The notes under the pieces were generated by a model that searched no databases, was not told the DNA's origin, and was given only the letters and a program-made list of their open reading frames with translations. From contig NC_081408.1 in the NCBI RefSeq assembly GCF_030272615.1, positions 616,524,476 through 616,588,475 on the forward strand: a DNA stretch of 64,000 nt. Reading direction: 5' to 3'. Shown here one piece after another: positions 46,123-58,040 of the stretch. The position numbers and the translations under genes are program-made. Each line of letters starts with the position of its first letter. Position 1 is the stretch's first letter. The DNA comes from Cryptomeria japonica (taxonomy: Eukaryota > Streptophyta > Pinopsida > Cupressales > Cupressaceae).

Positions 46123-47162
46123 AGGAGGGTTTTTCAAATTTCAAACTTTGAGAGGTAACAATGAATTAAAAATTACACATTGAACCCGTTATATAGCCCA
46201 AACCCTAATTTTTCAACTTGCTCCGATGGTCATAAAACTTGTACCCTAAGCTAAATCGACTGTCTTGAGTCCATTTTCGGGATCATAATCGAAATCTGAC
46301 ATCAATTCTCTAGTCAAAATTTCACGAGGTTGGCCACTTAGCACTTTCATCCTCAAGTCAATTTTCGAATCATTTTATGCTCACTTCAATTCTAGATCTC
46401 AATTTAATTGCCAAATCAACTCTGATTTTAATCTTAAACATCAATCTTCATGCTCAAATAATTATCATCAATCAAAATTGCTTAAAATCATTGTACCCTT
46501 GCTATCTTTTGATTTCGCTCCTGAGGGGGCATACTCATAACATCTTTTCAGTGATTATCATCATCAAAAGTCGAGAAAATTTTTCAAGTCATCTTCATCT
46601 AAAGTCGAGCAAAATTATTTTAAAACAAAGAAAATCAATTAAACCTTCTTACTAGGAGCATCTTAACTAAATCACATTGTATCAAGTTGAGATTCTTCGA
46701 TGTCAAATAAAGAAATCTCTAGGGGAATACCAATCTCTGTCCTTATCTAATTCAATCTTCAAATCAATGTTCAGTTTCATCACATCAAATCAAGCTAGAC
46801 ATTTTCTCTTGCTAATCGATTCTTGTTCAATCAAGTTCGAAATTAGTTCACTTTTCTTAGTCGATTCTTGTTCAATCAAGTTCGGAATCAGTTGTGTCTC
46901 TTGCTCAATCTAGTTTGATCAAGTTCTAGATCGATGCTTGTTTCTTGATTAATCAAGTTCAAGAACAGTATCTCACTCTTTGTTGATTCTTGTTCAATCA
47001 AGTTCAAGATCGATATCGCTTTAATCAAATCTATCCAGTTTCATCACTTCAAATCAAGCTGACTATCTCTCTTCATCGGTTTGTGATCCATCAAGTTTAG
47101 AACTGATTTCTCTCTTTGACATCAACTATTCTTTGAATCAATGTGCTGCTCGCACATGAATT
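46123..47162. repeat. element H 3' region with tandem repeats
   Basis: Upstream side of the antisense gene. From ~46,790 to 47,120 a 50-60 bp unit recurs around GATTCTTGTTCAATCAAGTT with variable ends. Similar but looser copies begin at ~46,380. No coding content was seen. It could contain the promoter of the antisense gene. Confidence 0.55.
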
Positions 47163-47176
47163 GAAAGAGGGGAAAA
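47163..47176 (+). other. element H polypurine tract
   Basis: GAAAGAGGGGAAAA immediately before the 3' LTR start TGTAATACC. Confidence 0.85.
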
Positions 47177-48195
47177 TGTAATACCCTAAAAATGGTCATC
47201 TAAAACCATAGGCTCCCTAGTCTCTATTTCATCACCAAGGTCCTAACCAAAGACAATTAAAATTAATCTTGAGCACACAATTAATTTCTTAAATCATCAA
47301 TGTCACGTGGCAAATTAATCACTCTGAATTAATTGAATAAATATTTAATTAATTATTCATTTCAAGTAAATCATTCTAAAACAATTATCCTATTTATTTT
47401 ATTGAATATCCTAGTATATTTAATTAAATAAATCAATTTGCCATTAAATCACAAAAAAAAGAATTAATTGGAAAAAAGAATTAAAAATTGAGAAAAGAAA
47501 TCAAATGGAGATAATCTTGAAAATCAAATAAAAAATTGAAAAAATCTCAGGAAAGTAATTAAAATAATTAAATCTCAAAATTTGAATAAAATAGAGGATG
47601 AATCATTTTTTTTTCTGATTTTATCCCAATTTTAGTTCAATTTCCTTTAAAATTGAGAAAAGCAGCCAATCACATAAATTCACCTGGATTGTGCTTCTTC
47701 TTGGAAAATCTTGACCGCTCATCATCATTTGATCTCGGCTGTCGATTTCTTTCTAAATTTTCTATAAATTCAGGCTCTCATCTCCTAATCAAGGACCTTG
47801 GAGATTTATTGTTATTATGCAGTTTTTTTTCTAGTCATTGAAGATATTGTTCTTTGAGATTATTGCATCTTAGTTTAGTTTTTTGCATACTTAGTTTAAT
47901 CATTATTGCTTGATTTCATTTAGCTTAATCTTCATTCATCTAGCTTAATCTTGCATCCATTTAGCTTAATCGTGTGCTCATATAGATTAAATCCTTCATC
48001 TTGGTGTAGTCTAGTCACTGGTATTTCTTATAAAATCTGAGAGCAAGTCTATACTTGCATCTTTTAAAAGGTAGTAGGTCGATTTGGTATGGTTTTTATA
48101 TTCATGATTATATTTGTCTAACCATGCATGTAATGACTTAATTGAAGTATTATGTCTTACAACTTGTAGAGACTTATCCACTTTTCACACACACA
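47177..48195 (+). repeat. element H 3' LTR
   Basis: 1,019 bp, ending CACACACACA, followed by the CTTTG target-site copy. Confidence 0.95.
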
Positions 48196-48200
48196 CTTTG

Positions 48201-48408
48201 CTTCCCTCTTCCCCTTTTTTTGCTTGAGGGAGCACTAGATTTTAGCCTCCTTAGCTTTTGTAGGAGTTGATTCAGGGTTTGGCTCAATAGCAGGGGCATC
48301 CTATAATTCTTGTAGTTGGGCTACCATGCTCAAAGGGATGGCATGGGTAACACTAGGGACACTTGATCTAGTTCTGTTTTCTTGGGTTTTGTCAATGGGG
48401 GAAGCCAT
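48201..48408 (-). pseudogene. E1 unit, N-terminal coding piece
   Basis: Minus-strand ATG at 48408 (MASPIDKTQENRT), collinear with E2's MASPIWKDAIPIS at 60076. SMVAQLQEL here aligns with SMVSPPLQELQD in E2. Two in-frame stops (TAG/TAA) fit CAG/CAA origins. The piece ends in a Lys-rich run (LKQKKGKREA) at the H insertion point, and the frame continues at 23,131. Confidence 0.65.
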
Positions 48409-49322
48409 AGCTAATTTACGGAGAGCAAGAAATAAAAAACCTAGGGCTCTGAAACACTTACAACTTTACATGCGCAATTCAACCAAATTTACACAGAGGG
48501 CACTTGAATTTTACTTACTATGTTGTTGCTTGTGTTTGGATGCCCTACAATTGCTTGAATTTGCTTTCTTTTCACTTTGCAACTGCTCTTCGATCGCTTG
48601 AAATATTGGTGAAGACGAACGTAGCGAAGTTTTTTCTTTTATTACGATGCCATTAATTCCTTCATGCAAAGCAAAGTTGGGTTGTCAAACAAAATTGTCA
48701 TTGGCTTCAAAAATTTGAATTTCTACCATAGATGATCAACTGAATGACCATGATCAACCCTTGACTTCCTTTGAATGCTGAGTTGGTGCCCTTGTATTTT
48801 CTCTTTGGCCACCTTTGCAATAAATTCCATATTCACTGTCTTCTCTTTCCCCTAGTGTCATCTTGCAACTTTACTTACCGCTTTGGGTTAAATTTCTCAC
48901 CATCTCTGACTTTTTTTCTTATCTTGGGGCTCATTTCTCTGATTCTTTTATCTCTTCAGGATACAAATTACTTTGAAGTTCTTCTTGTTTTCTTATCCCG
49001 AGCCTCTTTTCTTTGACCTTCACGATTCTCCAGGATAAAGATTTTATTGCTCATTTACTAATTTTCTTATCTCGGAGCCCAAGTGGTTATGTGCATATTT
49101 TGACTGAAACCCAAAGTATTGCTCCGTATATGCCCTCTATTCCTTTGGGATAACTTTTTATTTGTTCCATCCCGCTTCCTCATCCCAGGAGCACAAGAGA
49201 TGCTTTGCTAACCACCATGGGATAATATTTTTTCTATCCACGACCTTATATTCTTATCCCAGGACCCAAAATTTATTCTTGATAAGTCACTTGGGGCAAA
49301 GAAAGCCCTCTCTGTTTTCACT
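48409..49322 (-). promoter_or_regulatory. E1 upstream region with repeated GATAA blocks
   Basis: Homologous in inverted orientation to E2's 58,920-60,075. On the minus strand, blocks of the type CTCGGGATAAGAAAA and TTATCC(C/T)GGAG recur every ~60-120 bases from 49,270 to 48,900. A candidate 70-nt intron (GTAAGT...GTTTCAG, minus 48518 to 48449) just upstream of the ATG is also conserved in E2 (59964-60036). Confidence 0.5.
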
Positions 49323-49492
49323 GGTTATGTTATTGACCCGTCATGTTATTGAATCGTCATGTTACTCATTGAGTTATGGACATGTCATGTTATTGATACA
49401 TCATGTTATTAACACACCATGTTTTCGATACGTTATGTTATTAACCCATCATGTTATTGACTCGTCATGTTATCGACACGTTATGTTATTGA
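49323..49492. repeat. 16-bp minisatellite, left half
   Basis: About ten units of ATGTTATTGACYCRTC type. It is continuous with 58595-58920 once solo LTR F (with element C in it) is removed, as shown by the ATTGA duplication, itself part of a repeat unit. Confidence 0.85.
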
Positions 49493-50643
49493 TGTTGGAA
49501 ACAATGGATCATTGAGAGGGGAGTGAATCAGTGATTTAACACTTTTTCTTTAAACATGGATATACTGGTACAATGTGAAACAAACAAAGTGTTGACCGAT
49601 AAGCCAAACTATGCAAAATAGGTGTGTGAAAGGATTTGCTATAACATCAAAATAACTCATAGACAAGAATGCATCACATAACAACAAATATACAAGGAAA
49701 ACCCAATGTGGGAAAAACCTCGGTGAGAATAGTTGCTGGAAATCTTTTGCTCCAATCCAGCCTCACAATGTAACTAATCTAATTAAAATTTTAGGGAACC
49801 AACCCAAGGAGCACCAACCCATGAACAATTTATAGGCTACAACCTAAAGGAGCTACAACCCCTGCACTAAGCACCTAATTAGTGAAGACAATATGAATAT
49901 TCAAATACAAAAATAAATTCCCTGCTGCAAATGAAATTTTGCAACCCTTCAATATTCTGCTCTACAGTTTCAATCTTACCAGTCTGTGAAACCTCAACAC
50001 GCACTGCAACACTGCCTTTATGCTCATCCTTACTCTGTTGAAACTTCTCTTCCTATGTCTGCTAGATTCACTTCACACATGCTCACATTTTGTCAAGTTC
50101 TGTCTCTGCTGGTTTGTTCTCCACCGGTTCACACACCTTACTGGTTTTTCCTTCTACACATAGTCACTTAAGATTTCTTGTTTTAAACTTAAGAAATATT
50201 TTCTCTCTCTCTTTCATTCACAAGCATAATCACATCTCATTCCACAAAAGTAGTCTCATCGATTTAGACTTGTATATTTAAAAACAAGTTTTCTCGCCAA
50301 AAAAAAATTTAAACTTTAGGTGGTTAGGGTTTATTTCCTTTGACCAAATCTGTATCAAATTTGATTCGATTTGCCTTGGATCATTCACCTGCTTTGGGGA
50401 GATGCATTTGTACACATTTTTATTCATCCAATGCATGTTTTCTAAAAATAGAAAACATTACCCTACTTTACGGTCTTGATCTTTGTCGACCTCATTTCAT
50501 CTAGTTGTTTCTAACTGAAGGTCAATCTGCAATTGGATTTCGTGCCCTGATCACCATGCCAACAACTACCTAATCATTCTTTGTCATCCATTCTTCCTTG
50601 AGCCGCAACAGTTAGATAGTATCTCGTGATTTGTGGATTTATC

Positions 50644-51754
50644 TATTGGCATTTTGATGATGTTTGTACTTAGTTGTTTGTCATCGATGGACACACACTT
50701 ATTTGCTGTATGAGTTATTCTCAACCGGTAGTATGTGATGTATTGTTCAAACTGTTATTATATGCCAATGTATGCATAGTCTTTGTTTGTATAAGACTAT
50801 CAGTGTTTGCAAAAGGAGCTTACCGGTCAAAGCATGACCGATGACCTCAAGCGGTATGAGGAACCCAAGCGACAACCAATCTTTTTAAGATCAAAACACT
50901 ATGTTCTAGTTTACTAGTCTTTGTTTGTAAACCGGTAATCAGTATGATTTGTTTTGTTAATCGACAAACTTGTAAAGTGTGATGAGTTATCATACACTAA
51001 CACCGATGCGGTGATTCTGTGTCATGTTACAAATTGTGTCTAGATGCATTATACCTAGGAAATTGTAATCTAATCTCATTGGACAGACATGAAATTAGAT
51101 TCCTATATGAGGAACAATGTCTAGGGTTTTGAGGGTGTTGTGTAAGAAGATTAGGTCTTTTCAAAAAGTATCTTGCAACATAGATTGAATGTGCGAAGGA
51201 CAAAAGACTAAAGTAATGTTGCAATGCATTAACAAAGAGCAATCAAGGATCTAACCAAGCATTTTGTGCTACTTTGTAGATCACTTACTTGTTGATTACT
51301 AATCTCTTCGACAAGTCAGAAACCCTTAATCGGGTAGGCTCAGTTAAGCCTATTCTAAATCCTCTAACAAGGTGGTTCATAGTCGTGGATCTGAAATCCT
51401 TTAACAAGGTAGTCTTTAATAGGACTTATCTCCTAACAGAGATTAGGATTCCTAACAAGATCTATTCTGGTGAAGAACATTGTAAGGCCTTAACCGGTCT
51501 AGTTGCTATTCTGTAGTTAGTAGACTTGTGAGTTTTACTCACCATGGTTTTTCCCATTTCGGTTTCCACATCAAAATAACTTGTGTTATGGTGATTGTGT
51601 TATTATGGGTGAATGCTTTATTTTCTATTTGGCTCCTTTGTGTATTAACCGGTTTGTTGTTTAAAGGGCTATATCAATTTGTAGTAAAATTGCTTAAGTG
51701 TTTGGTAAGGTATTTGGGTATACTAATTCACCCCCCCCCTCTTAGAATTCATCA
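50644..51754 (+). repeat. element C 5' LTR
   Basis: The start is mutated to TATTGG. It contains CACCATGGTTTTTCCC...GGTTTCCAC, a motif pair shared with B, D and the copia LTR. It ends ACTAATTCACCCCCCCCCTC (20 bases), then TTAGAATTCATCA, directly before the primer site. Confidence 0.9.
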
Positions 51755-51756
51755 AT

Positions 51757-51769
51757 TGGTATTAGAGCC
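51757..51769 (+). other. element C primer-binding site
   Basis: TGGTATTAGAGCC, two bases after the LTR. One mismatch to the initiator methionine tRNA complement over this length. Confidence 0.85.
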
Positions 51770-51804
51770 AACCTTTCTTTAAGTCTAACCGCTTGAAAGG
51801 AGAT

Positions 51805-53171
51805 ATGGAAGAATACAACGGTGAGTGAAGCGAGGCTGGGGTTTAGTTTTGAAGTAGTATGTAATGGAAGGAGCCGCTCTCCCTCAGTCTGAGAGAGGGA
51901 TTCAATCCCGATGCACTAGTTGGTAGCTGATGAACTTAAGGTCAAGTATAAAGCCTCTTTAGCCAAAAGAAGAGAACTTGCTGAGCAAATGCTAGAAATT
52001 ACTGAAAACAGCTCTTCTGATGAAGCATACATGGATACCCTAGTTGAATAAGTGGAGAAACTGAATGAGTCCAAAACTAACCTAAGGAGGGAGTTGGAAG
52101 GACTAACCATTAGGATGAGTCAGGAACTGGAAAACTGAAGAAAAGATGAGGATCTAGTGAAGGACAAGGAGCATGAGATATTTAAGTTGAATCAAGAAAT
52201 TGGTACCATTACCGATTATCTACAAGAGGGTAAGGAAGAAAAAGAAGAAATGCAAGAAGAACTCAAGGCATCCATTTCTCAGAATGAAACCCTCATGAAG
52301 ACCAATGAAGCTCTTTCTAAAGAACTTGCTGAGACAAAGGAGATACTTGCAAAGTTCAACCAGAGCTCTTTAACATTGGACCAATAGATGGAATCAATGA
52401 AGCCATCAAGGGATACCATTGGACTTGGTTTCTCTCCATATGAGGAAGGTGAATCCTCTGGAACCAAGATTGATGCACCAAAAGAGCAACTGGTACCTGA
52501 GAACAACAACAAAAGAAAAGGTAAGTCAAAGCTCAAACCTGTATGCTTTAACCATCATAAGGAAGGACAAACTACCAATGTATGTAGGAGCAAGACTTAT
52601 AATGATTTACCTTACATGCAAAACAATGTGTATGACCACAAGGCTAGAATTGGTAGATTTAACGGTCATTGTTATGCATGCAACAAGTTTGGACATAGAT
52701 CTTTTGAGTGTAGATCAGTTATGAACAACTCTAGAGGTTATGCACCGAGATCAAAAGGAGTTGTCCAAGAACCTCTTATGAACTAGAACCCAAACTGGTA
52801 TAGAACCTATGACCAATGATCAAATGATTATGGAGCGACAAACAGTTTGAGTGCAACCTATGTGATTTGTCGTGGTAGCAGTCACACTGCTGCAACATGT
52901 AGGAGAAAGAATGGAAAGGTGAACACCGAACCATGGAGAGAACTTGGTATGGTATGCTATCATTGTCACAAACTGAGACATCTTGCTAGATCATGTAGAC
53001 TAAGACAATCCATCGAAAGACAAACTAGTCGACCCAAAAGGTAAAGGAAAGGTCGATGTTGAAACTATTCAGGTAGATATGAATAAAACATAGAAAAAGA
53101 AATCTAAAGATAAGCCACAAGATGTACCAGTTTGCGTACCCAGTGTGGAGATCCCTGAATCAACAAATTGA
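51805..53171 (+). pseudogene. element C ORF1: coiled coil plus zinc knuckles (Gag-like)
   Basis: ATG 51805 gives MEEYNGE and a stop, with GGTGAGTG at that point, so the start may instead be spliced. From ~51,930 the frame is a long coiled coil (KVKYKASLAKRRELAEQM ... KDKEHEIFKLNQEIGT ... EALSKELAETKEILAKF), then GLGFSPYEEGESSGTK. Four CCHC-type units follow at ~52,540-53,010: CFNHHKEGQTTNVC (degenerate), CYACNKFGHRSFEC (intact), CRGSSHTAATC (degenerate) and CYHCHKLRHLARSC (intact). It ends PSVEIPESTN at 53171. Stops at ~52,048, 52,136, 52,387 and 52,785 inactivate it. Same order as in A, B and D. Confidence 0.75.
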
Positions 53172-53633
53172 GCTTTGAAAAGCTTAAGGGGGAACATATC
53201 GGTAATAATGTTTTGAACCCTCAGAGTATATCGGTAAAGTGCTTTTATCGATATTGGTTACCTGTCGACCGACAGAAGAAGTGAAGTGGTAAAAGGTAAA
53301 ATTAGGGTTTGTACCCTAACAATGATGCATTTATTATGGTAGGTAGGAGCATGTATAAAGGTGACTCTTGTAGTCATTTTTACTTACCTATTTTTGAAGA
53401 AGCATTTGTCTAACTTGAGTAGTGCAACAAAAGCGATCAATCTTGCATTCGAGGAAATTAAGAAAGAAATCTTGTGCAAGACCCAACAACCATTTCAAGA
53501 TATCCAGAGTGGAGGTTAGAGTGGCAAAGAAAGATTTTGGAGAAGTAAGTTGTTCTCGAATTCAGTGAACCCTAGTTCAGAGTGAAATGGTTATTTTTGT
53601 CGAATCACTCTTATCATTCAAAATTATTTAGAC
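53172..53633 (+). other. element C inter-ORF spacer
   Basis: About 460 nt without coding signal between ORF1 and ORF2; D has a spacer of ~490 nt at the same place. Such a long spacer argues against simple readthrough and suggests splicing or a separate start for ORF2. AAGCTTAAGGGGGAACATAT (53,180) is a purine-tract-like motif also present in D (62,942). Confidence 0.5.
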
Positions 53634-56593
53634 ATGGCTTCTACATTCAAAGTCTCTTCTAGTTCTTCCGCATCTGAGGAGTCAGCCAAATCTCTTAGGA
53701 AGAAGTTGAATTACAATGCCCTATCTCAAATTCCTATTGGAGTCATTGTTGAAGGGGATGTTTTTGGTTACATTTATTGCAGACTAGAAGACCTAGGGTC
53801 TCTAGTGATTCACTCCCAGTTGAGTTTGTTCTGTGGAAAAGATAAGAAGATTAAACCAGAGTACAATGTGATCGAGAAGAAGAATTCCACAATGCAATAT
53901 ATTTTCTCAAGGGATTCACAGAAGATCATATAAGAATTATTCTTAGTAGGGTTCATGGTGACAAGATGTATCTTGAGCGAACCCATGATATCACACCGGA
54001 GGCAATCCATGCCGTGACCGGTTTCTGCAAAATTGGAGAAGTACCTATTCTTCGTAAGACCACAAAAGCCAAAGTGGAAAAGCTCACTAGTTCTATGACC
54101 GACAAGCGGGAAATGACTGTCAACACCATAAGAGATGACTTGGTGAAGTATGCATGCATGGTGATTGGGTATAGAGTATTCTATGCCAGCAGGATGAATT
54201 TTGTTCCTACAGCTGCCGTGCATGCCGCTTATCGAATAATCAAGGAAGATGTAGAGTATGACTTGTGTACCTGCATGCAAAAACAACTCATGGAGAATTT
54301 GAAATCCATCAAAGAGGACAAGTCACTAAGGTTCAAGTTCACTCAACTACTTGTTTGGTTATTTTTCTACTTTCAAGGGTATTTTCTAGAGTTGGTGATG
54401 TTTAATGGTCAAGTGACCTGCTGGTTACAAGACAAATCAAGGAGAGTTTGCAAGTAGTGGGATCTACTTATCCAGAGACTCTGAATAGGTATTTTGATGA
54501 GTTCAGATTGAAGATGAACCAGAGAACAGGGTTATCAGGTGACCTGGTTAAGAAGTATGAAGATGATATTTGTTTCACGATCCAAGTGGATCATTGCATA
54601 ATGGAAGCGGTTGAGCCTAGAAAAGAGGAAGTTGAGCCTATGGGTTATGAAGTGGTGAATGATATACTCATTGGGTATGCCTCTACCCTACTTGATTCAC
54701 CACTTGATCTAAAGAAGAAGAGGATTGGTATCTACTCTGAGAGGGTTAATCCTATTGAAGTACCAAAGCAGAGGAAGAAGAAATTTGTGCCATCGACATC
54801 GACACTAGTTACATCTACTGCCAGTCCTAAAGTGACCAAGAGGTCACCAACCAAGAAGAAATGGGAGGCTATTCTGCCAAAGGTATTTGAGATGAAGAGG
54901 AAAGCCAAGAATGGAGCACAGGATTTAGTAGACACTGAATCAGAAGATGAAATGAAGAAGACAAGGCAATCAGGTAAGAACAAGCTAACCGGTAATGTAC
55001 CTGTAACCTCTGCACCGGTAAATTTACACATTGCTTCTTACAAGCCTATGACACATTAACAAAGGTCTATTAGGAATATTAGAAGGAAAATTCTTGATGA
55101 TCTAAAAGATTATTTTGATGATCTTAATGATACTGAAAAGCAGGAGGTAGAGCAAGAACTCATTAAGTATTTATGTGATAATGATTGGTATCCAACCGAT
55201 ATTAAACTTATAGTTTCTAATTATTTGTATAATTCTTTGGACAATAAATGACACAATGTCCTTTTCTACTTTAGTTACTTGGAGGTAAAATCTCTGAAGT
55301 AGAAAAGGACACTCATCTGCAAACTCAAGAAGCTGTCAAGATGCAAAAGGTATCCAAAGCAAATCTACAGTCTGAGCAAGTGTCTGACCTATCAAAATCA
55401 AAATCGGATGAAGCCTTCAATGATCAGGGAGAAAGAGTAGATGAGAAAAATGATCCTATCGATGTGGATGCATTAGATGTTGAAGGTACTAAACCAGAGA
55501 AAGCAAAGAAAGAGAATCAGAGAAGGAGAAAGCAGAGAAAGAGAAAGCGAAGAAGGAGAAAGTGGAGAAGGAGAAAGCGAAGAAGGAGAAAGTGGAGAAG
55601 GAGAAAGCAGAGAAGGAGAAAGTGGAGAAGGAGAAAGAAAAGAAGGAGAAAGAGAAAATAGAGGAGAAAGAGAAGGCCGACAAGGAGGCCAAGGAAAAAG
55701 AAGAGAAAGAGATGAAGAGACAAGAGGAGATCAAAGCAAAGGAAGGTGGACAGACTCTCGAGATTCCCAAGGCACTAGGAGATCAAGTTCAAGCTAAACA
55801 GCTTGATCCCACTGGTCACAATGAATTGACTCTTACCTATCGTACCAAATCTGTAGACGAAAATGAGCTACTTAGAAGTATTCAACTTGCTAAAGAAAGA
55901 TTGGAGGAACTAAGAAACAAGAAAGAAAAATATGTTATTCAATTTGTTGTTGATACTCTTTCAAACTTAGTCCCTGATACTGATCTTTCCGGTACCGATT
56001 CCTTACTGGCTCAGTTGAAGCTTCTATGCACAATAGTGGGTGATCAAGTGCAATCATTGGAAGATGTTGCCTAGGCTATTGCAGAGAAAAAGAATGAAAA
56101 GGCACTAAAATTTGCATTGGTGAAGCAATTTAGTGAAGATAGAGACAAGTTGATCCATTAGAGAGATGATATCAGTTTGGCAATGGTTGAAGGACATAAA
56201 CTTTTGAGCAAAATCTGCCAGCCCGATCTATTTTGTGATGATGCTATGAAGAAGAAAGGTCAACTCCAATTGGTATTAAAGTATTATATGGAGACCTTCA
56301 AAGTGCCATATGATTCCTTCACAATGTATGGGCAAACTATACAGACTCACAGGCAACAAATTGCCATGATTGATTCAGAGATCTGCAAGCAGACTCAAAA
56401 TTTGTAGGAGCTTCAATTGTAGATTCTTCAGAAGTGCATTCTGAACATGGAAGCCATTATTGTCACTCAAGAATTGAGCACTATTGATGCCATGGAGGAG
56501 TTAGCATTCCAGATGAAGACTCAGAGTGAAATTGCTGCCTCACTCCTAGGTACTTGGTCTACAGACATGCAGGAATTTCTGAAAAAACTTTAA
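53634..56593 (+). pseudogene. element C ORF2 (about 985 codons, unknown function)
   Basis: ATG 53634 (MASTFKVSSSSSASEESAK); D starts MAS at the same place. N-terminal block GVIVEGDVFGYIYCRLEDLG; core IILSRVHGDKMYLERTHDIT and PEAIHAVTGFCKIGEVP; VKYACMVIGYRV; helical block CIMEAVEPRKEE with EPMGYEVVNDIL (~54,600); Lys/Pro linker with KRSPTKKKWE; a Glu/Lys minisatellite (55,503-55,680); a helix SIQLAKERLEELRNKKEKY and VVDTLSNLVPDTDL; and a C-terminal helical part ending MQEFLKKL. Frameshifts near 53,900, 54,400 and 55,510, plus stops. Aligned with A/B ORF2, the most constant parts are EDLG, LSRVHG, IT-EAI-A-TG, EAV-P and MGYEV. No enzyme motif. Confidence 0.75.
55503..55680 (+). repeat. 15-bp minisatellite coding Glu/Lys repeats
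   Basis: Tandem GAGAAGGAGAAAGYG/GAGAAAG units within ORF2. In the ORF2 frame they give (E/K)(K)EK(V/A) repeats, a predicted single charged helix. In the other frame they give RRRKWRRRK, so the 5' edge is also the site of a frameshift. Confidence 0.8.
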
Positions 56594-56895
56594 ATTCATT
56601 TTTGAAAAGTATTACTCATTATTGTCATAAACATATACTCTGTTTTCATGTTATGCAATATGATTTTGGTAAATCTCTGTGGCATGTTTGCATTACTTTG
56701 TCATTGTTGGCAAAGGGGGAGTGGTATTGAATGAAAATTTTATGCAAATGGAAGTAGTACATGCTTGTAATTTTGGCAAAGGGAGTAGTGTATATGCTTA
56801 GGGGGAGTAATTTTGATTATGGCATCATTTTTGTTTTGTAAGAATTTAGATTTTAAATTTTCCTAAGTGTTACCATCAATGCCAAAGGGGGAGAT
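56594..56895 (+). promoter_or_regulatory. element C 3' untranslated region with purine-tract cluster
   Basis: GCAAAGGGGGAGTGGTA (~56,712), GCAAAGGGAGTAG (~56,778), TAGGGGGAGTAATT (~56,800) and GCCAAAGGGGGAGATTG (56,882), of which only the last adjoins the LTR. Same clustering as in copia and B. Confidence 0.75.
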
Positions 56896-58040
56896 TGTTC
56901 GCATTTTGATGATGTTTGTACTTAGTTGTGATTGTCATTGATGGACACACACTTATTTGCTGTATGAGTTATTCTCAACCGATAGTATGTGATGTATTGT
57001 TCAAACCGGTATTATATGCCAATGTATGCATAGTCTTTGTTTGTAGAAGACTATCAGTGTTTGCATAAGGAGCTTATCAGTCAAAGCATGACTGAGGACC
57101 TCAAGCGGTATGAGGACCCCAAGCGATACGAGGACCCCAAGTGGCAGCCAATCTTTTTAAGATCAGAACACTATGTTCTAGTTTACTAGTCTTTGTTTGT
57201 AAACTAGTAATCAATATACTTTATTTTGTTAACCGACAAACTTGTAATGTGTGATGAGTTATCATCCACAGACACTGATGCGGTGATTCTATGTCATGTT
57301 ACAAATTGTGTCTAGATATAGTGTACCTAGGAAATTGTAATCTAATCTCATTGGACCGACATGAAATCAGATTCCTATATGAGGACATCATGTCTAGGGT
57401 TTTGAGGGTATTGTGTAAGAAGATTAGGTCTTTGCAAAAAGTATCTTGCGACAAAGATTGAACATGCGAAGGATAGAAGACTGAAGTAATGCCGCAATGC
57501 ATTAACAAAGAGCAATCAAGGATCTAACTAAGCATTTTGTGCTAATTTGTAGATCACTTACTTGTTGATTACTAATCTCTTCGACAAGTCAGAAACCCTT
57601 AACCAGGTAGGCTCAGTTAAGCCTATTCCAAATCCTCTCACAAGGTGGTTCATAGTCGTGGATTTGAAATCCTTTAACAAGGTAGTCTTTAATAGGACTT
57701 ATCTCCTAACAGAGATCAAGATTCCTAACAGGATCTATTCTGGTGAAGAACATTGTAAGGCCTTAACCAGTCTGATCTTAAGTGGTCTGGTTGCTATTCT
57801 GTAGATAGTAGACTTGTGAGTTTTACTCACCGTGGTTTTTCCCATTTGGGTTTCCACGTCAAAATATCTTGTGTTATGGTGATTGCGTTATTGTGGGCGA
57901 ATGCTTTATTTTCTATTTGGCTTGTTTATGTATTAACGAGTTTGCTAATTAAAGGGCTATACCGGTCTGCAGTAAAATTGCTTAAGTGTTTGGTAAGGTA
58001 TTTGGGTATACTAATTCAACCCCCCTCTTAGTATTCATCA
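56896..58040 (+). repeat. element C 3' LTR
   Basis: TGTTCGCATTTTG...TTAGTATTCATCA. Its end forms a perfect 7-bp stem (ATACTAA/TTAGTAT) around TTCAACCCCCCTC. Confidence 0.9.

Larger units (their letters stand above)
23132..48195 (+). mobile_element. element H: 25-kb Ty3/gypsy-type element with nested insertions (TSD CTTTG)
   Basis: Two 1,019-bp LTRs (23132-24150 and 47177-48195) are flanked by CTTTG at 23127-23131 and 48196-48200. A primer-binding site follows the left LTR and a purine tract precedes the right one. Without the copia element with its duplicated flank, and element B, H is about 12.4 kb. Its own content is a long 5' leader, a decayed Gag-type ORF (39005-40890), ~2.8 kb without genes, and an antisense plant-mobile-domain gene (43760-46122). 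No protease, reverse transcriptase, RNase H or integrase is seen, so H is non-autonomous. H entered E1 near its N-terminus, and the E1 frame is continuous without H and one CTTTG. Confidence 0.92.
50644..58040 (+). mobile_element. element C: complete pol-less LTR retrotransposon (TSD TTATC)
   Basis: LTRs 50644-51754 (1,111 bp) and 56896-58040 (1,145 bp), flanked by TTATC at 50639-50643 and 58041-58045. The length difference comes mainly from an 18-bp duplication (AAGCGATACGAGGACCCC) near 57,120 and a 14-bp insert near 57,775 in the 3' copy. The primer site TGGTATTAGAGCC, ORF1, ORF2 and purine tract are in the same order as in A and B but on the plus strand. The interior is 5,141 bp with no pol. 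Confidence 0.92.

Noticed and set aside
49162-49515. Plus-strand frame with repeated HHVIDSSC-like peptides
   Set aside because: Translation of the 16-bp minisatellite. The same array at 8402-8566 and 58,600-58,920 has different stops, so it is not coding.
55489-55770. Minus-strand Phe/Ser-rich repeat frames
   Set aside because: Complement of the Glu/Lys minisatellite in element C ORF2.
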